The notes beneath the pieces were generated by a model. It saw only the letters and a list, made by a program, of their open reading frames with translations. It did not search any database and had not been told where the DNA came from. Shown here piece by piece: positions 13,392-25,291 of a stretch of 64,000 nt of DNA; positions within the stretch are counted from its first letter, which is position 1, and each line of letters begins with the position of its first letter. Made by a program: the position numbers and the translations under genes. The DNA lies in contig CM073592.1 of assembly GCA_037074705.1 (NCBI GenBank), positions 25,144,629-25,208,628 of the forward strand. Direction: 5' to 3'. This stretch comes from Zhengitettix transpicula (Eukaryota; Arthropoda; Insecta; Orthoptera; Tetrigidae).

Positions 13392-14713
13392 ATATTACAC
13401 TGTAAAGCTCTAGCTAATTATGTTGTATTTCTTTGCATTTTGTTTTTAAATGAGGAAACGCGGAATAACTTAGGTGTATAGCACCCCCCAAAAAATAATG
13501 TTTTTCCTGTTTTCTGTTCATTTGAATTTGTCAAGGAACTGAATTATTTTCTTCCACAGCTGATATTTTGAAAGTGGTCCCAAGTTAATAAACAAATTTA
13601 TTAGCAATAAATTCGAACACAATTTAAAAATTATCTCAGGGTCTCTACTGGGGTTTGATAATGGCGAATCATTTTATTTCTCAACTTAAACACAAATTCC
13701 AATTTAAAAGAGAAAAGATTTTCTCGTCAATTAACTGTGACGAAATTTACTTGTCAACAGAATTAAACTAAAATGATGGATTCTAATTAACAAATTTTAA
13801 TCAAAAGAAGTGAACGAATTCTGACGTCTATCTTATAATCAGGTTTACATAATTATTTGTTTTATATTGTTACTCACGGCTGCATTCCAGGATACCTTGT
13901 AATTGACGAAACACTATGGCGGGGTTTTGCACTGCTTCTAAAAACTCACAGATTCTATAATTAATATTTTTAGATCAAAATTCAGGAACCAGGATGAACC
14001 TCCTTTTCGTCTCTCCCTCGGGTGACTTCTGCTAATCCTGCCCGGCTATGTTCACAAGACTGTTTGTGGTTAGCAGGTTTCGTAGTTCTGCTCAAGTGAA
14101 TATTTCGTCTTGAGCAAAATGTTCAGGGACCAATCAAAGCTGTTGATCGGTAATTCTCGATGTTTCTCTGCAAATTTCCTTTGAATATTTGAAATTGTCT
14201 TGTCTATTTCAACTCGGCCAATTTCTGTCGTGTCTGACTGCTCACTGCTTCTACTTAACTTTACTTTTTAAAAGAATATCTCGTCTATTTAAATACGACC
14301 TGTACTTGACCAAACCTTCCAGTCAACTCGGCCTGAACTCTACCATATCATAATGTGAACTGGCAGTCTCTCTCGTAATTCTGACTGCGCATTGCTTCTT
14401 CCGACAACGGAAACAATACCTGGCTACATTGTTGCTGTGTTCTGTACCGCCGTCAAGAATAGATTTTTCAAACAATTAATTTTTTAATTTCTCAAGAAAT
14501 GCCTTAATTAATTGGCATTACAATATTACACTGTAAAGCTCTAGCTAATTATGTAGGATCTTTGCATTTTGTTTTTAAATGAGGAAACGCGGAATAACTT
14601 AGGTGTATAGCACCCCCAAAAATAATGCTTTTCCTGTTTTCTGTTCATTTGAATTTGTCTAGGAACTGAATTATTTTGTTCCACAGCTGATATTTTGAAA
14701 ATGGTCCCAAGTT
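13392..14713. repeat. 195-base direct repeat bracketing LTR copy A
   Basis: Copies at 13392-13586 and 14523-14713 are about 95% alike by eye, both starting ATATTACACTGTAAAGCTC and ending GGTCCCAAGTT. LTR copy A occupies exactly the space between them. The second copy ends about 420 bases before lectin exon 1. Confidence 0.85.
13587..14522 (-). mobile_element. LTR copy A (3'-truncated) of a TGTAAT-type LTR family
   Basis: On the - strand it begins TGTAATGCCAATTAATT and runs through the family's conserved block (on +: CTCAGGGTCTCTACTGGG, about 13638), but lacks the last 40 or so bases and the terminal ATTACA. It is bracketed exactly by a 195-base direct repeat. No internal region or partner LTR is present. 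Confidence 0.7.
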
Positions 14714-15132
14714 GTTTTTTTTTATCCGCATTGGCGCCTCAAGATTATGATGTACTGTGTGAGACCTTCAGATGATTCTATCACTGGTATTTATCGTATT
14801 TCCGTTCCGGGAACCGAAACAGTAAATGTCTGTGTTGTTGAGAGTTGTCGTCACATAAATAACTGGTCAAGTCCGGAGGTTAATTGTGGCGAATCAGTGA
14901 GAGCAGAGGTTGACACGTTCTTCAAGGAGTTCGCTATATATACGTGACAAGTCAATCTGGAAGGAGCGTCTGGTAAAGACTGGCAGATTCAGATCACTGT
15001 GAGTTCGAATTGACTTCGTTGAGTGTTCTCCCATATAGAATATTTTGTTATTCAGTCAGGTTCCAGAGCTGTGATGATGAGACCATACTTTGACTTAGAC
15101 AGCGACGTTCTTCGACTTTTCCAGAGTTCAAT
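14714..15132 (+). other. Upstream region of the lectin gene
   Basis: Probable 5' UTR and promoter of the lectin. A TATATATA near 14935 is the only candidate core element. A 66-codon frame at 14747-14947 is not supported. Confidence 0.35.
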
Positions 15133-15282
15133 ATGCGACCAGTTGAAGCCTTGCTGAGAGTCGTACTGTTTATATCATCGCAGATGCTGATTATCACCGC
15201 GACGTGCATCAGCACGGATCTGAGGTCCATCAAGTGGTCGGTCTCAACTCATCGCAACGACACTGGTCACTGGATTGCGAAG
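15133..15282 (+). CDS. Lectin exon 1: signal peptide and start of N-terminal segment
   Basis: Fifty codons ending in phase 0 at AAG|gtaggg. It encodes the initiator Met, a leucine/valine/isoleucine-rich signal peptide ending near C25, and the NDTGHWIAK segment diagnostic of the LPS-binding-protein-like lectins. A TATATATA stretch near 14935 could be a promoter element, but it lies about 200 bases from the ATG and is unproven. Confidence 0.85.
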
Positions 15283-18200
15283 GTAGGGGAGGCTACAAAT
15301 ACCGGCTTTAGGGGTGATAATAAGGTCAATAATAAGTAAGAATAGGACCAATAGGTCGACAGACAAGCGTAATACTAAAATCTTCAAAGATCTTCAGCGC
15401 ATGAGATGGTCTGTAGCGTCTATTAGCATCAAAACGTTCTGTTTTAAAGTAATTTATTATTTTAGAAATTCAGTACAACGCAAACAAAAGATATACATTC
15501 TTGCAATCGTCACCGCAGAAGTCACTAAACTCAGTTTGTCAGGCAAAAACTAAATCAGAGTTGTTAAAAATCTTGCTTAAATCCTCTGGTGTTGTCGCCA
15601 CCAGTTCTTTATAGTTCTATCAGAATCTTCACTGCTCCACTAACCAAAAGTTACTGACAGTAAACTCCTCAGGCGGAGGTGGACCACGGCGTCGATGACC
15701 ACATCAGTGGTGAAAACAGTGGACAATGGAATCTGGAAATGGAACTGCACAGGACCAAGTGTGGAGCGGCCGAATCTGCTCAACTTGTCGTCAGCCTCAC
15801 AGGTAAAAAGTCAATGACACGTTCTTCAATCCTATGTAATTGGCGGGACAGAAGAAATGTCCAGAAGTACCCGTCAGTCTCAATTCCTCTTGAAGCTTTC
15901 GGCGCCTTGAACACTTCATGTGCTACTGGAAGCCAAGACCAAACTTTATTCTCAAGTGCTCTCTAACAAAAAAATCGCTATTTTGGATGCTATTCCGATC
16001 TACTCTCCTGGTTTAATTGTTTCACGTGATGGGGCATCTTTTAAACCACTACCATTGACCGGGTCGAGCAGCCATTCCATGAGAAGCGTGACGTAATTTT
16101 TGCAGCCAATCACATTGCCTTAGTATGCTTCCCTTATACATGCTGAAGCCTTGTCCTTGTCGTGGCCAACAGTCTGATGAAATGAGCCAAAAATTAAAAC
16201 CGTTAAATATAAAAAAATAATTTTCCTTAATTATATTCTCAAAAGAACGCTCTACACCCATGTATATAGGATCAAAATATTAAATCCGGTGTAGATACAA
16301 ACCGACTATGTTTCTTCATTCAATTTCCTTTTAGTTGTAACCTCATACAACAAAATGCTTTGTATAGTGGCTAATAAAAAGGATTTAATTTGTTGGAAAT
16401 TACTTTATTGTCAAAAAGAAATCGCAATTTTGTCGAACTTAGATATAAATTATTTTAACTTGAACCGTAATATAATTATATTCCATAAAATTTTGGGATC
16501 CTCATAAAATGAACCCGTAACCTTTCCCATTAGCAATGATCTGAGTTGTAATGCATTATCCTGTTATAAAATATATACTTATATTCCCCGATTTTTTTCA
16601 ATTTAAATTTCATTTTGTAATGATTACAATTTTGGAGCGAAAAAAAGTCAGTGTCTCTTGTGGTAAAAAAAACCAGACTAACTATTTTTCAATCTTGGCA
16701 GCTAAACAAAGAAGTCAATGGGTTGGGTTTTACTAATGTTTTTTTTTCTGGTGTATAATCGCTATATTTTTGCTCTGGTCAAAATTTTATAAGGAATATT
16801 ACGGTTATATTAAAGAAAATCCCAAATTGAACCATTCTATTTTGTTCCTCTTTACATTGAAAAATAATTCCTCTATCATCATATTTTTTTTAAAAAAATT
16901 GTATATATATTTGGCATTCCGTATTTCATCTAAATGTTATGAATATACACACGGAATATTTAACATTAATCGATAATCAAGTTCACAAAGCGAAGTTATT
17001 TGGAAAGAGCAGAAACTGTGGAGGTTCGAAGTTTCCTCTTTTTTAGGGTAACAGGCTACATGAGGGTAATCCACATGGTGGCAACTCCCGTTTAACAGCA
17101 TAGGAAGGGATCTGAAAGGGGGATGCGAAAGGGTAGAGGAAGGTAGCCAAGGGTTAACTAGGGCCCCCGGGCTATATTTTAAGGATCCTACCCGGCATTC
17201 GCCTAAAAGTAATGCAGGGAAAACCCTAGAAAAACCTGCATCAGGTAGGTCGGGCATTGGGTACTTGTCGCACGCCCTTCCGATAGCGGGAGAAGAGTTT
17301 GCTGTGGGGTCGCAGCATTCTCTTTTCCGTACCTCGATCAGTTTAGGAGGCAGCTGGCTGACTTTTCCAATGGGAACAGGGAACAACTTTTACCGTATGC
17401 CCAAGGTCTGCGACCCCGGAACATACACCTCTGAGAACAGGCCGAGGTGCCTCGGCTTGTGGGAACCTTTGTTCAAAAACGGAGAGGAAAAGCCATACGC
17501 AAAGGTAGCCCTATAGTATCTCTCCTAAAAGGTTCTGCCTGCGAGAGAACATCCCTCGCCGGTTACCTGCGAGAGAATCCTCTCGCAGGCTTCTTCATCG
17601 TTTCCTCTCCGGGATTTTTTTTTAGGGCAACAGGCTATATGAGGGTGATCTATATTGGGCAACTCCCCTTTAATAGCATAGGAAGGGATCTGAAAGGGGG
17701 GGATGCGGAAGGGCAGAGCAAGGTAGCCAAGGGTTAACTAGGGCTCCCGGGCTATAGTTTAAGGATCCTACCCGGCATTCGCCTAAAGAAATGCAGGGAA
17801 AACCATAGAAAAACCTGCATCGGGTAGGTCGCCCTTCCGATAGCGGGAGAGGAGTTTGCTGTGGGGACGCAGCATTCCCTTCTCCGTGCCTCGACCAGTT
17901 TAGGAGGCAGCTGGCCGACTATTCCAATGGGTATAGCAAACAACTCTGACCGACCTTCACTGTTTCAGTTTCTATCGCCAAAATCCAAACATAGCCCCTT
18001 CGTGTCTCTCCTACAAGGTTCTGCCTCGCTGGTACTGCCTGCGAGTTTATCTCAATACAACTCGACTGACAGCAGTTACATTATTGCACTAAATTCCATC
18101 GAGGGTATTACTTATGATTACCGAGTGCATTCTGATAAACTGCTTGCCGTCCCTAAGAGAATTCCATTGATTAACGTATCACTCGTACACGCGTTACCCA

Positions 18201-21200
18201 AATTCATGTCTACACTTGATTAAACGTTCCCTCTGCCCTCCTCTTCCTCGTTCTATATTTAATGTTGGTTGTGGAATCCTCAACCTCTTCTGAATGTAGC
18301 CAATTATATCCGTGTCACTCAGCAACCTTCTTCAGTTAGTCGACTAAATACTTGTGGCAATGTTGCCGCGGCTTCAATGGTGAGAAACAAGTATAGAATT
18401 GTACCGAAATTATAATTACACCTCATAATTACCAAGCTTAATTAAATAAAATATCGACCTTATTTTAAATACATTTTAAAAAAAATTTAATGCAACACAA
18501 TGACGTTTCAATACCTTTCTGTCCCTTCATCAGGATGTTGTTTGTTATGTATCTACGGTAACAGTTTATGTTGTTGTCGTAAGTGGAGTAAAGAACAAAC
18601 AAATATTTCAAATCACTAATTTTTAAAACAATTAACGCTTCTCATTTTTCTGTCTTAAACTGTAAAACAATATAATAATTACAATCAAATCATAAACATT
18701 CAACAAACTTGTAATTTAATAATAAATGTTACCGATCATAAAATAAAATTGAACTTAAATATTTTCAAATTAAAAATACAAGTTTATAGTGTTTTCTTTA
18801 AAAAGTATATGAAGAGTTAAAAAATAATGGATTATAAATATTAATTAGTTTTAAGTTTGTTTTAATATGCGGTATTTCTAATAAATTACGTTTTAATAAT
18901 TTAGTTCAGTGTCAATAATATTCCAATTAAATTGACGGGTTTCTTCTAATTAATGGATAGGGGTAACATTATGATTTTAATCTATCTTCGAGATCACGTT
19001 AAGTTGGCCCTATATAACATGTTCCACAATTATTTTGACGACAGTTAATTTTATATATAATATTATACTTTTTCATGTCGTCTTTTTATAATTCTAATTT
19101 TAAAATTGGTTATCAAATTCAATTTTGTTTATATATTTTTTTATTTTTCACATATTTTACCCATAATACTGTATTTTTTAAATATTTTTTTACCTCGATA
19201 ATTTTTATTTCGTTAGTATTCTTCAAGTTATTTTTTATTATTGTATTTATGATTTTTAATTATTTTTTTATATAACTTACGTTTATTTATACGTATAAGA
19301 GGGTAAGAAATTTTTGTTGTTAAATATTCTTTTTAACATTTTTAATATTTTAATTGAGGAGCTTGAAATTTCATTATTATTATTTCCTGTAATTTAAATT
19401 AATTACAGAAGGTTTATTTTAATAAAAATTAATTATCGTAAATTCTTTATTCTAAACAAACGAGTGGCTAAGGAAAATTATTTTATTTGATTACAGTTTA
19501 ATATTTGAGTGTTTGATTTGAGTTTATTGAATGTAGTGATGTTATTCTGAGCTATTGACAATGTTTGTGATTATTAGATTAAAAGTATGCGCGCATCTGT
19601 ATTTGATGTCAGTTCCATTACTAATTGACATGTTTGATATTTTTTTTCTTAAAAAAAAAAAGATTCCTGCATGCAGTTCTTGTAGAAAATTTACAAATAG
19701 TCTAACACCTCTTTTTTTATAATAAAATTCTACTGTTCCTCACAAGTGCATCACAATAAAATGATACAATACGATGATAAGGAGTGAAACTGTATTTTAA
19801 GGTTTAGTGTCTTGCACTCTGACATTATTCAAACAAGCACTTGAAAGTTAATTATTGCATTTTCCAAGTCAATTTATTATGCTAAAACATAGAACGTCAT
19901 AAATGTTCTTATTTTTAGACCGTACTGTTACAGAATCCAGCACCACTGTATTGTGTTTTGACACAAATAATTGGTCATCCATTAGCCTAAAATCAATGCA
20001 GTACTTTGTTAAAAGCGCTTCTGGCTATTTATACTCGGGCTTACTGTTCATTAAAATGCTTGTATCGTCTGAAAACGGTTTAATTTTCGATATTCATAAG
20101 CGCAAAGGTCCCAAAATTGAACCTTGTGGAACAACCACTTGTACTTGTCCCCGATCAAAATGAAAAGTTTTAGTCTTTGTTTCGTGTTACGAATCGTGAG
20201 GATGTTTCGACAAGTGGTTTATGATAGAAACAATTTATTCTTAGAAGACTTTCGTGATGACCGTCACACTCAGAGGTCTGAAACTTATCGGAACTATCGT
20301 GCAATTTTCCCTAATTCCGGAGTTTGCAGAGGGCCGCTAATTTCAGAGGCCTCGAGCCACGAGTAATACACAAAGTTCTCCGTTTCCGCAGCTCCACCCC
20401 CGAGACCCGCCCCCGGGTACGAGTACTACCCAGGTATCGGGTACTACAAGTTCCACCCGGAGGGAAGGACTTGGGCTGCGGCCAAGAAGATTTGCGCAGA
20501 GGAAGGAGCTCACCTCCTCGTGCTGAACCACGACCAAGAGGTGAAACTGGTGAAGGAAATGTTCCCGCGCTATCCGGGGGCCGGGGGCTACGCCTTCGTC
20601 GGCTTCCACGACCAACACGCTGAAGGACAGTACATCACCATGTTTGGTACGGTCACTGATCAAAATAAGGCTTACCATATTTTATCCTTTGGCTTTTTTT
20701 TCTTATTTTTAGGGCAACAGGCTACATGAGGGTGATCCACTTTGGGCAACTCCCCTTTAATAGCATAGGAAGGGATTTGAAAGGGGGATGCGGAAGGGTA
20801 GAGGAAGGTAGCCAAGGGTTAACTAGGGCCCCCGGGCTATATTTTAAGGATCCTACCTGGCATTCGCCTAAAGAAATGCAGGGAAAACCCTAGAAAAACC
20901 TGCATCAGGTAGGTCGGGAATTGGGTACTTGTCCCACTCCCTTCCGTTAGCGGGAGAGGAGTTTGCTGTGGGGACGCAGCATTCCCTTCTCCGTGCCTCG
21001 ACCAGTTTAGGAGGCAGCTGGCCGACTATTCCAATGGGAACGACGAACAACTCTTACCGTATGCCCAAGGTCTGCGACCCCGGAACATACACCCCTCAAA
21101 ACAGGCCGAGGTGCCTCGGATTGTGGGAACCTTAGTTCAAAAACGGAGAGGAAAAGGTATACCCAAAGGTAGGCCCTTAGTATCTCTCCTAAAAGGTTCT

Positions 21201-22354
21201 GCCTGCGAGAGAAAATCCCTCGCAGGTTACCTCTCGCAGACTTTTTTTTACATTTTTTTTAGGGCAAATGGCTACATGAGGGTAATCCATGTTGGGCAAC
21301 TCCCCTTTAATAGCATAGGAAGGGATTTGAAAGGGGGGATACGGAAGGGTAGAGGAAGGTAGCCAAGGGTTAACTAGGGCCCCCGGGCTATAGTTTAAGG
21401 ATCCTACCTGGCATTCGCCTATAGAAATGCAGAGAAAACCTTAGAAAAACCTGCATCGGGTAGGTCGGGCATTGGGTACTTGTCCCACGCCCTTCCGATA
21501 GCGGGAGAGGAGTTTGCTGTGGGGACGCAGCATTCCCTTCTCCGTGTCTCGACCAGTTTAGGAGGCAGCTGGTCGACTATTCCAATGGGAATAGCGAACA
21601 ACTCTTACCGTTTAGTTGGTAACCTATGAAAACCAAACGAATTAACCACAGAATAAAAGACCAGTACTGAAAACCACTAAAAAGGACATATTCGTAATTA
21701 GACTCGTTTATTTTTATTTAAACCCGAAAAATCAGTGTCAATTATTTATTTCTCATACAGTTCCGCAGCTCTCGACTGCTTAAGTCATATTAATATTATT
21801 TTCATCATTATAAAATACTTCTCTACATATGAAATTGTAAGCGTAACGAAGTAAATAAGATTAATATGATAATTAATAAGGAAGATAGGCAAATACTGAC
21901 AAAAGAAGTGTTAATAAAAAAAACCATACAACGTTTCTGGAAGCCTTGTTCCTTTCTTCAGGTGCAGAAAAAAAACGCATGAGTCTAGAGAGAGACAACT
22001 GCATAAGATGAATATGCCCTACGCAGTTGAAAGATCCGGAACTGTATCAGAAATAAATAATTGAAGCTGTTTTCGAGATAGGTTTTTAATTAAATATTAT
22101 TAGTGTGTATTTATGACCGAATTTACAAATTGTCCGTAAGTAGTTCTCTGGAGATAGTTGATGTCGAAGTTCTCCTTCCAGGGGAGCCGTTGTCGAGGAC
22201 CGGCTACGCGAAGTGGGCGAACGGTCAACCGGACAATTCTGGAGGAAGCGCCACGAGTCCTGGAGAAGATTGCGGCACCGTCCTCAGCAATGGAGAACTC
22301 AACGACTTCGCGTGCCACAACGCCGCACCTTTCATCTGCGAACAGATGATTTAG
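15133..22354 (+). CDS. Secreted C-type lectin, haemolymph LPS-binding-protein-like (4 exons, complete)
   Basis: Spliced gene of four coding exons (15133-15282, 15673-15802, 20392-20646, 22182-22354) joined by GT-AG introns with matching phases 0, 1 and 1, giving 235 residues. Residues 1 to about 24 are a hydrophobic signal peptide. Residues 33-93 form the N-terminal segment typical of cockroach LPS-binding proteins (SIKWSVSTHRNDTGHWIAK, with an N-glycosylation site at N42, and a lone C80). Residues 102-235 are one C-type lectin domain with the four canonical cysteines C128, C209, C223 and C231 and a QPD motif at 194-196, which in this superfamily usually means galactose-type Ca2+-dependent sugar binding. 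A hydrophobic 'WAxGQPDN' strand and 'LNDFAC' end fit the fold. Family members are secreted into haemolymph and bind bacterial surface sugars; that role is inferred here. Exons 3 and 4 are much richer in GC than the surrounding introns. An AATAAA lies at 22706-22711. The start was chosen because it gives the signal peptide. Confidence 0.88.
15673..15802 (+). CDS. Lectin exon 2: linker segment
   Basis: Acceptor tcctcag precedes GCGGAG and donor gtaaaa follows CTCACAG. The 43 codons plus one base encode an acidic stretch, then QWNLEMEL, a conserved-looking KCG (C80) and VVSLT. The leftover G joins CT of exon 3 to give Ala94. The segment links the N-terminal region to the lectin domain, as in family members. 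Confidence 0.82.
17040..17599 (-). mobile_element. SINE-like family, full-length antisense copy in lectin intron 2
   Basis: Reads T-tail to 5' hairpins on the + strand, so it is antisense to the lectin. Flanking GTTTCCTCT occurs at 17031-17039 and 17600-17608, a 9-base target duplication. Confidence 0.82.
17614..18045 (-). mobile_element. SINE-like family, internally deleted antisense copy in lectin intron 2
   Basis: The core is present to about 17952, then about 40 unrelated bases replace roughly 100 bases of the element before the 5' portion resumes near 17992. It lies immediately beyond the target duplication of the neighbouring copy. Confidence 0.75.
18506..18533 (-). ncRNA. Hammerhead-like motif
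   Basis: - strand CTGATGA...GAAACGTC with both core boxes intact but poor stem II pairing; a relic at best. In lectin intron 2. Confidence 0.35.
19990..20165 (+). other. Possible retroelement-derived fragment in lectin intron 2
   Basis: The frame ends KRKGPKIEPCGTTTCTCPRS; 'GPxIEPCGTP' recurs near the 3' part of arthropod retroelement reverse transcriptases. Only this short resemblance supports it, and it stops before lectin exon 3. Confidence 0.3.
20392..20646 (+). CDS. Lectin exon 3: first half of the C-type lectin domain
   Basis: Acceptor tttccgcag at 20391. The exon encodes a proline-rich hinge (APPPRPAPG), GYYKFHPEGRTWAAAKKIC (first domain cysteine, C128), EEGAHLLVLN and the FVGFHDQ core, and ends at TTTG|gtacgg. 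GC content is visibly higher than in flanking introns. A reverse-strand open frame over 20343-20678 is only a shadow of this exon. A SINE-like copy starts about 48 bases after the donor. Confidence 0.88.
20694..21241 (-). mobile_element. SINE-like family, antisense copy just after lectin exon 3
   Basis: Full-length copy in intron 3, its T-rich end starting about 48 bases after the exon 3 donor. On the lectin sense strand it offers a polypyrimidine tract followed by TTAGGG. Confidence 0.8.
21251..21610 (-). mobile_element. SINE-like family, 5'-truncated antisense copy in lectin intron 3
   Basis: Paired with the copy just before it. Its 5' end (right side) stops at the element's CGGTAAGAG point. 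Confidence 0.78.
21934..21961 (-). ncRNA. Hammerhead-like motif
   Basis: - strand CTGAAGA-AA-GGAA-CAAGGC-TTCC-A-GAAACGTTG. The GGAA/TTCC stem is perfect and the core boxes intact, with extra A flanking the stem. In lectin intron 3. Same subfamily as 55201. Confidence 0.42.
22182..22354 (+). CDS. Lectin exon 4: sugar-binding half of the domain and stop
   Basis: Acceptor ctccttccag. The exon completes G179 and encodes EPLSRTGYAKWANGQPDN, then EDCG (C209), LNDFAC (C223) and PFICEQ (C231) before TAG. QPD sits where the specificity-determining tripeptide of C-type lectins is expected. Confidence 0.88.
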
Positions 22355-22359
22355 CAGCG

Positions 22360-23159
22360 TCTTGAACCTCGGTTACCACCTGGCACGTTTCTTATGCATC
22401 CTGATAAAGAGTAGGCGTAACCAAAATTTTCTGCCGTAAATTTCGAGCATTAAAAAAACCAAAAAATCAGTGGAATTACCACCGATTCCTTCCTTTCGCA
22501 CCACAGGGCGAAATTAAATTAATTAATACGTGAACAGGTATTCTAATCTTTTTTTTATCAAACATTAATCGCACTAGGGCTGATAAAGAAGTTTTAAAAA
22601 TTTAAAAAAAATATTCCCGGGGGACAATGAAAACTTCCAAGCTAACGACTGATTTATTTGGCGCTGAAATGCAAAATATTGGCATAAAAGCGATTCGGAT
22701 AGAAAAATAAAATTAAAAGGTAGTTGAAAAATAAACCATGAGCTTAGGAGAGGTAAGAAAAATTATTTAATGAGGACTCATAACACTTTAACTCCGACTC
22801 GTTTACCTAACACATCTTTTTAAGTAAAAATACTGAGAACAACGAATGTAACCCCCAAATTATGCGATAGCTGTGGCTTAAAAAAAATGGCGGAGAATAT
22901 TGTTCGGTCTCATAAAAACATTGATAAATCAGAAAAAAGTGTCACATTTCCCGTTAAATTCCTGAAAGTAATTTAATATCAGATAAAAAAATTTGATGAC
23001 TCAGATTTAAATTTAAACCAGGATAATATTTATTATAAAATTCTTGACTGTTGATGAAAGGATTTTTAAATTTATAATAGGAAAACAGACAATTCTCAGA
23101 ATATCATAATTAGTCTCAAGGTGGACAACAGATGTTTACAAATTTTCATTCTTATGAGT
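22360..23159. other. 3' flank of the lectin gene
   Basis: Probable 3' UTR with AATAAA at 22706, then unassigned sequence up to the Helitron relic. Confidence 0.45.
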
Positions 23160-23820
23160 TACTATATGCGGGCCCAGGTTGTCATAATTAACTCAGTGAC
23201 ATCCATAACCCCGGATTCGACTCCAATCTCAGTTTATTTTGATGTAACGCCCCTCTAGAGCTGCTCCTCTCCCATGCCGAAAGGGGCTGCACTTATACAC
23301 AAAAATATCTTAAGAGAACGGTATCTATCTCATTACACCCCGAAAAAGTTTATTTTAACGAAAATATCGGCCGTTTAACATGTTTTAAAAATTTCCTCCC
23401 TCGTCCCCTGGGGGGTTAAACGGAAACTTTAAGGTGATAATTAACTCAATGACATCCATAACGCCGGATTCGACTCCAATCTCAGTTCTTTACTGGTTAT
23501 TTTTGTGTAACACCCCCTCCACGACCACGTCCAACATGCCGAAATGGGGTTGAAATTAAACACAAAAGGTACACTATCAATGACATTAACCTAGAAAAAT
23601 TATATCCGACGCAAATATCGGCCGTCTGAACATGCTTTAAAATTTCCACCCCCCCGCCCCTCGGGGTTGTAGACGTGTCTTACCCACACAGTGTTTTTTT
23701 TCCGGTTCGAAAGGAACACGTGTACGAAATTTGGTGAAATTTTCTTCACGGGAGTAGATTTGTATGTGGAACGCGAAACACAAACAGTCTATTTTATTTA
23801 TTAGAAGACTTACTGTTTAA
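23160..23820 (-). mobile_element. Degenerate Helitron relic with internal duplication
   Basis: Related to the middle of Helitron copies 4 and 5 (CGTGTACGAAATTTGGTGAAA; CAAATATCGGC blocks). A unit of about 250 bases starting TAACTCAGTGACATCCATAAC occurs twice, at about 23188 and 23441. Ends not found. Confidence 0.6.
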
Positions 23821-23916
23821 AATGGCGCGTGTTGGCTGAAAGCTTGTAACAAAATAAAAAACTAAATACCAAAAGCGAAGGACAGTTGTTTGTTTTTCCT
23901 TATTATGTTATTATAA

Positions 23917-24846
23917 TCTATATAATAAAATAGCGTGTATATTTGTTTGTATTTACGTTGTTCTTTATACAAATTTTATCGCGTGGACAGAATGCAACAA
24001 AAATTGGTATACGTATTCTGCCAAAATCGAGAACCGGTACTGTGGGGGTGAGAAACCCCTAGAATAAACGTGGAAATAATTATAATTGAAATAAGTTACG
24101 AATTAGTGTTAAATTACTGCGCGAGACGATGACGTCATAAGTTTTCAAGACATTGACGCATCCTAAATATAGTTCTGTATTTCGTAATGAAATAAAGCTG
24201 AAATATTTTTATTTAATATAAAGTATACATGTGGAAAGAATTATAATTAAAAACCGTGATCATTAAACATTAATTTACTGCGCGCCAAGAGACAATGACG
24301 TCACGCGAGAGAAAGACGTTACTACGCAACGAACGAAGGAGATTATTAGGAATTAAATAAAGCAGAAATATTTTCTTTAAATAAAAAGAATAATTTTATG
24401 CAGCAATATTCCATCGAATGATAATAAAGAAGAATACGAATTACTTTACCATCCTTGGGGAAAATGTAAGTTAATTTTCGCGCTGTATTAGTTGTGAGTC
24501 TAGCTAACAATTACATCAATGTAATATTTCGTAATGTATGAAGACTGAGTGACGATAATATCCTGAAATACTCAAGGAATATATTTAAGTAATCAATTAA
24601 ATACTTTTTCGAGTTGATGATCGTGTGGAAATAATATTCGGCAGGCGTTAATGGAATTGATAGTATTTTTACTGGTGAATTTTGTGTATAATTTCAACTC
24701 CTTTCAGTATGAGAGGGGAGGGCGCCTAGGGGTGGGGGTAGAGGATCGAGGAGCGTTACATAAAAATAGCGCAAAAGCAACCGAAATTGGAGTGTATCGG
24801 GGGTTCTGGATAAATGACATCTCGGGCAACGCCAGGCACCCGCTAG
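23917..24846 (+). mobile_element. Non-autonomous Helitron, copy 1
   Basis: Starts with TC (TCTATATAATAAAATAG) after an A, ends CTAG before a T, with a GC-rich near-terminal segment (GGGCAACGCCAGGCACCCG). These are the Helitron hallmarks (A|TC...CTRR|T, no target duplication). No Rep/helicase coding is visible. Another copy of the same family lies inverted at 25985. Confidence 0.72.
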
Positions 24847-25291
24847 TTTTAAATAAAAAAGGACTTCTGCTGCTTAACGTATAAATATTTAACGTTGAGT
24901 GATGATTCCTTGTATGATGGCGACCAGCTATAAAGGGAAAATGTGTTAAAATCAAATAAGCAAGACGTTAGTTAACAAATTGTTCCCTCTTTGTGATATT
25001 ACGCCCGGAAACTTCCTAATGAAAGCCAGCGAAGCACTCGATTCTTCCTTATTAGGAACGTAGTAAAAGCGGTGAAACAACAGTCAACTGCAGTTTTTAT
25101 TCCGAACTTTAAAATTAAATAACGGAGACAAAATATACCTCTCTTCCTTCTACAGGTTAAATTTTCCCCAATTTAATGACTGCGACAACCGAATAAATTA
25201 CTCTTTGACAAGTTAATATTTGATTTCAACTTTTTGTTGCCAAAGCTAAAGGATGGAGGGTGCCATCAGTTTAGATGCTTCTTATTTAACA

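Larger units (their letters stand above)
18046..20391 (+). other. Rest of lectin intron 2
   Basis: Very AT-rich, with the hammerhead-like relic at 18506 and the possible retroelement fragment near 20000. The part of intron 2 before the SINE copies (15803-17030) shows nothing recognisable. Confidence 0.5.

Noticed and set aside
20343..20678. 111-codon - strand frame.
   Set aside because: It is the reverse shadow of lectin exon 3, whose + strand reading has clear homology and matching splice phases.
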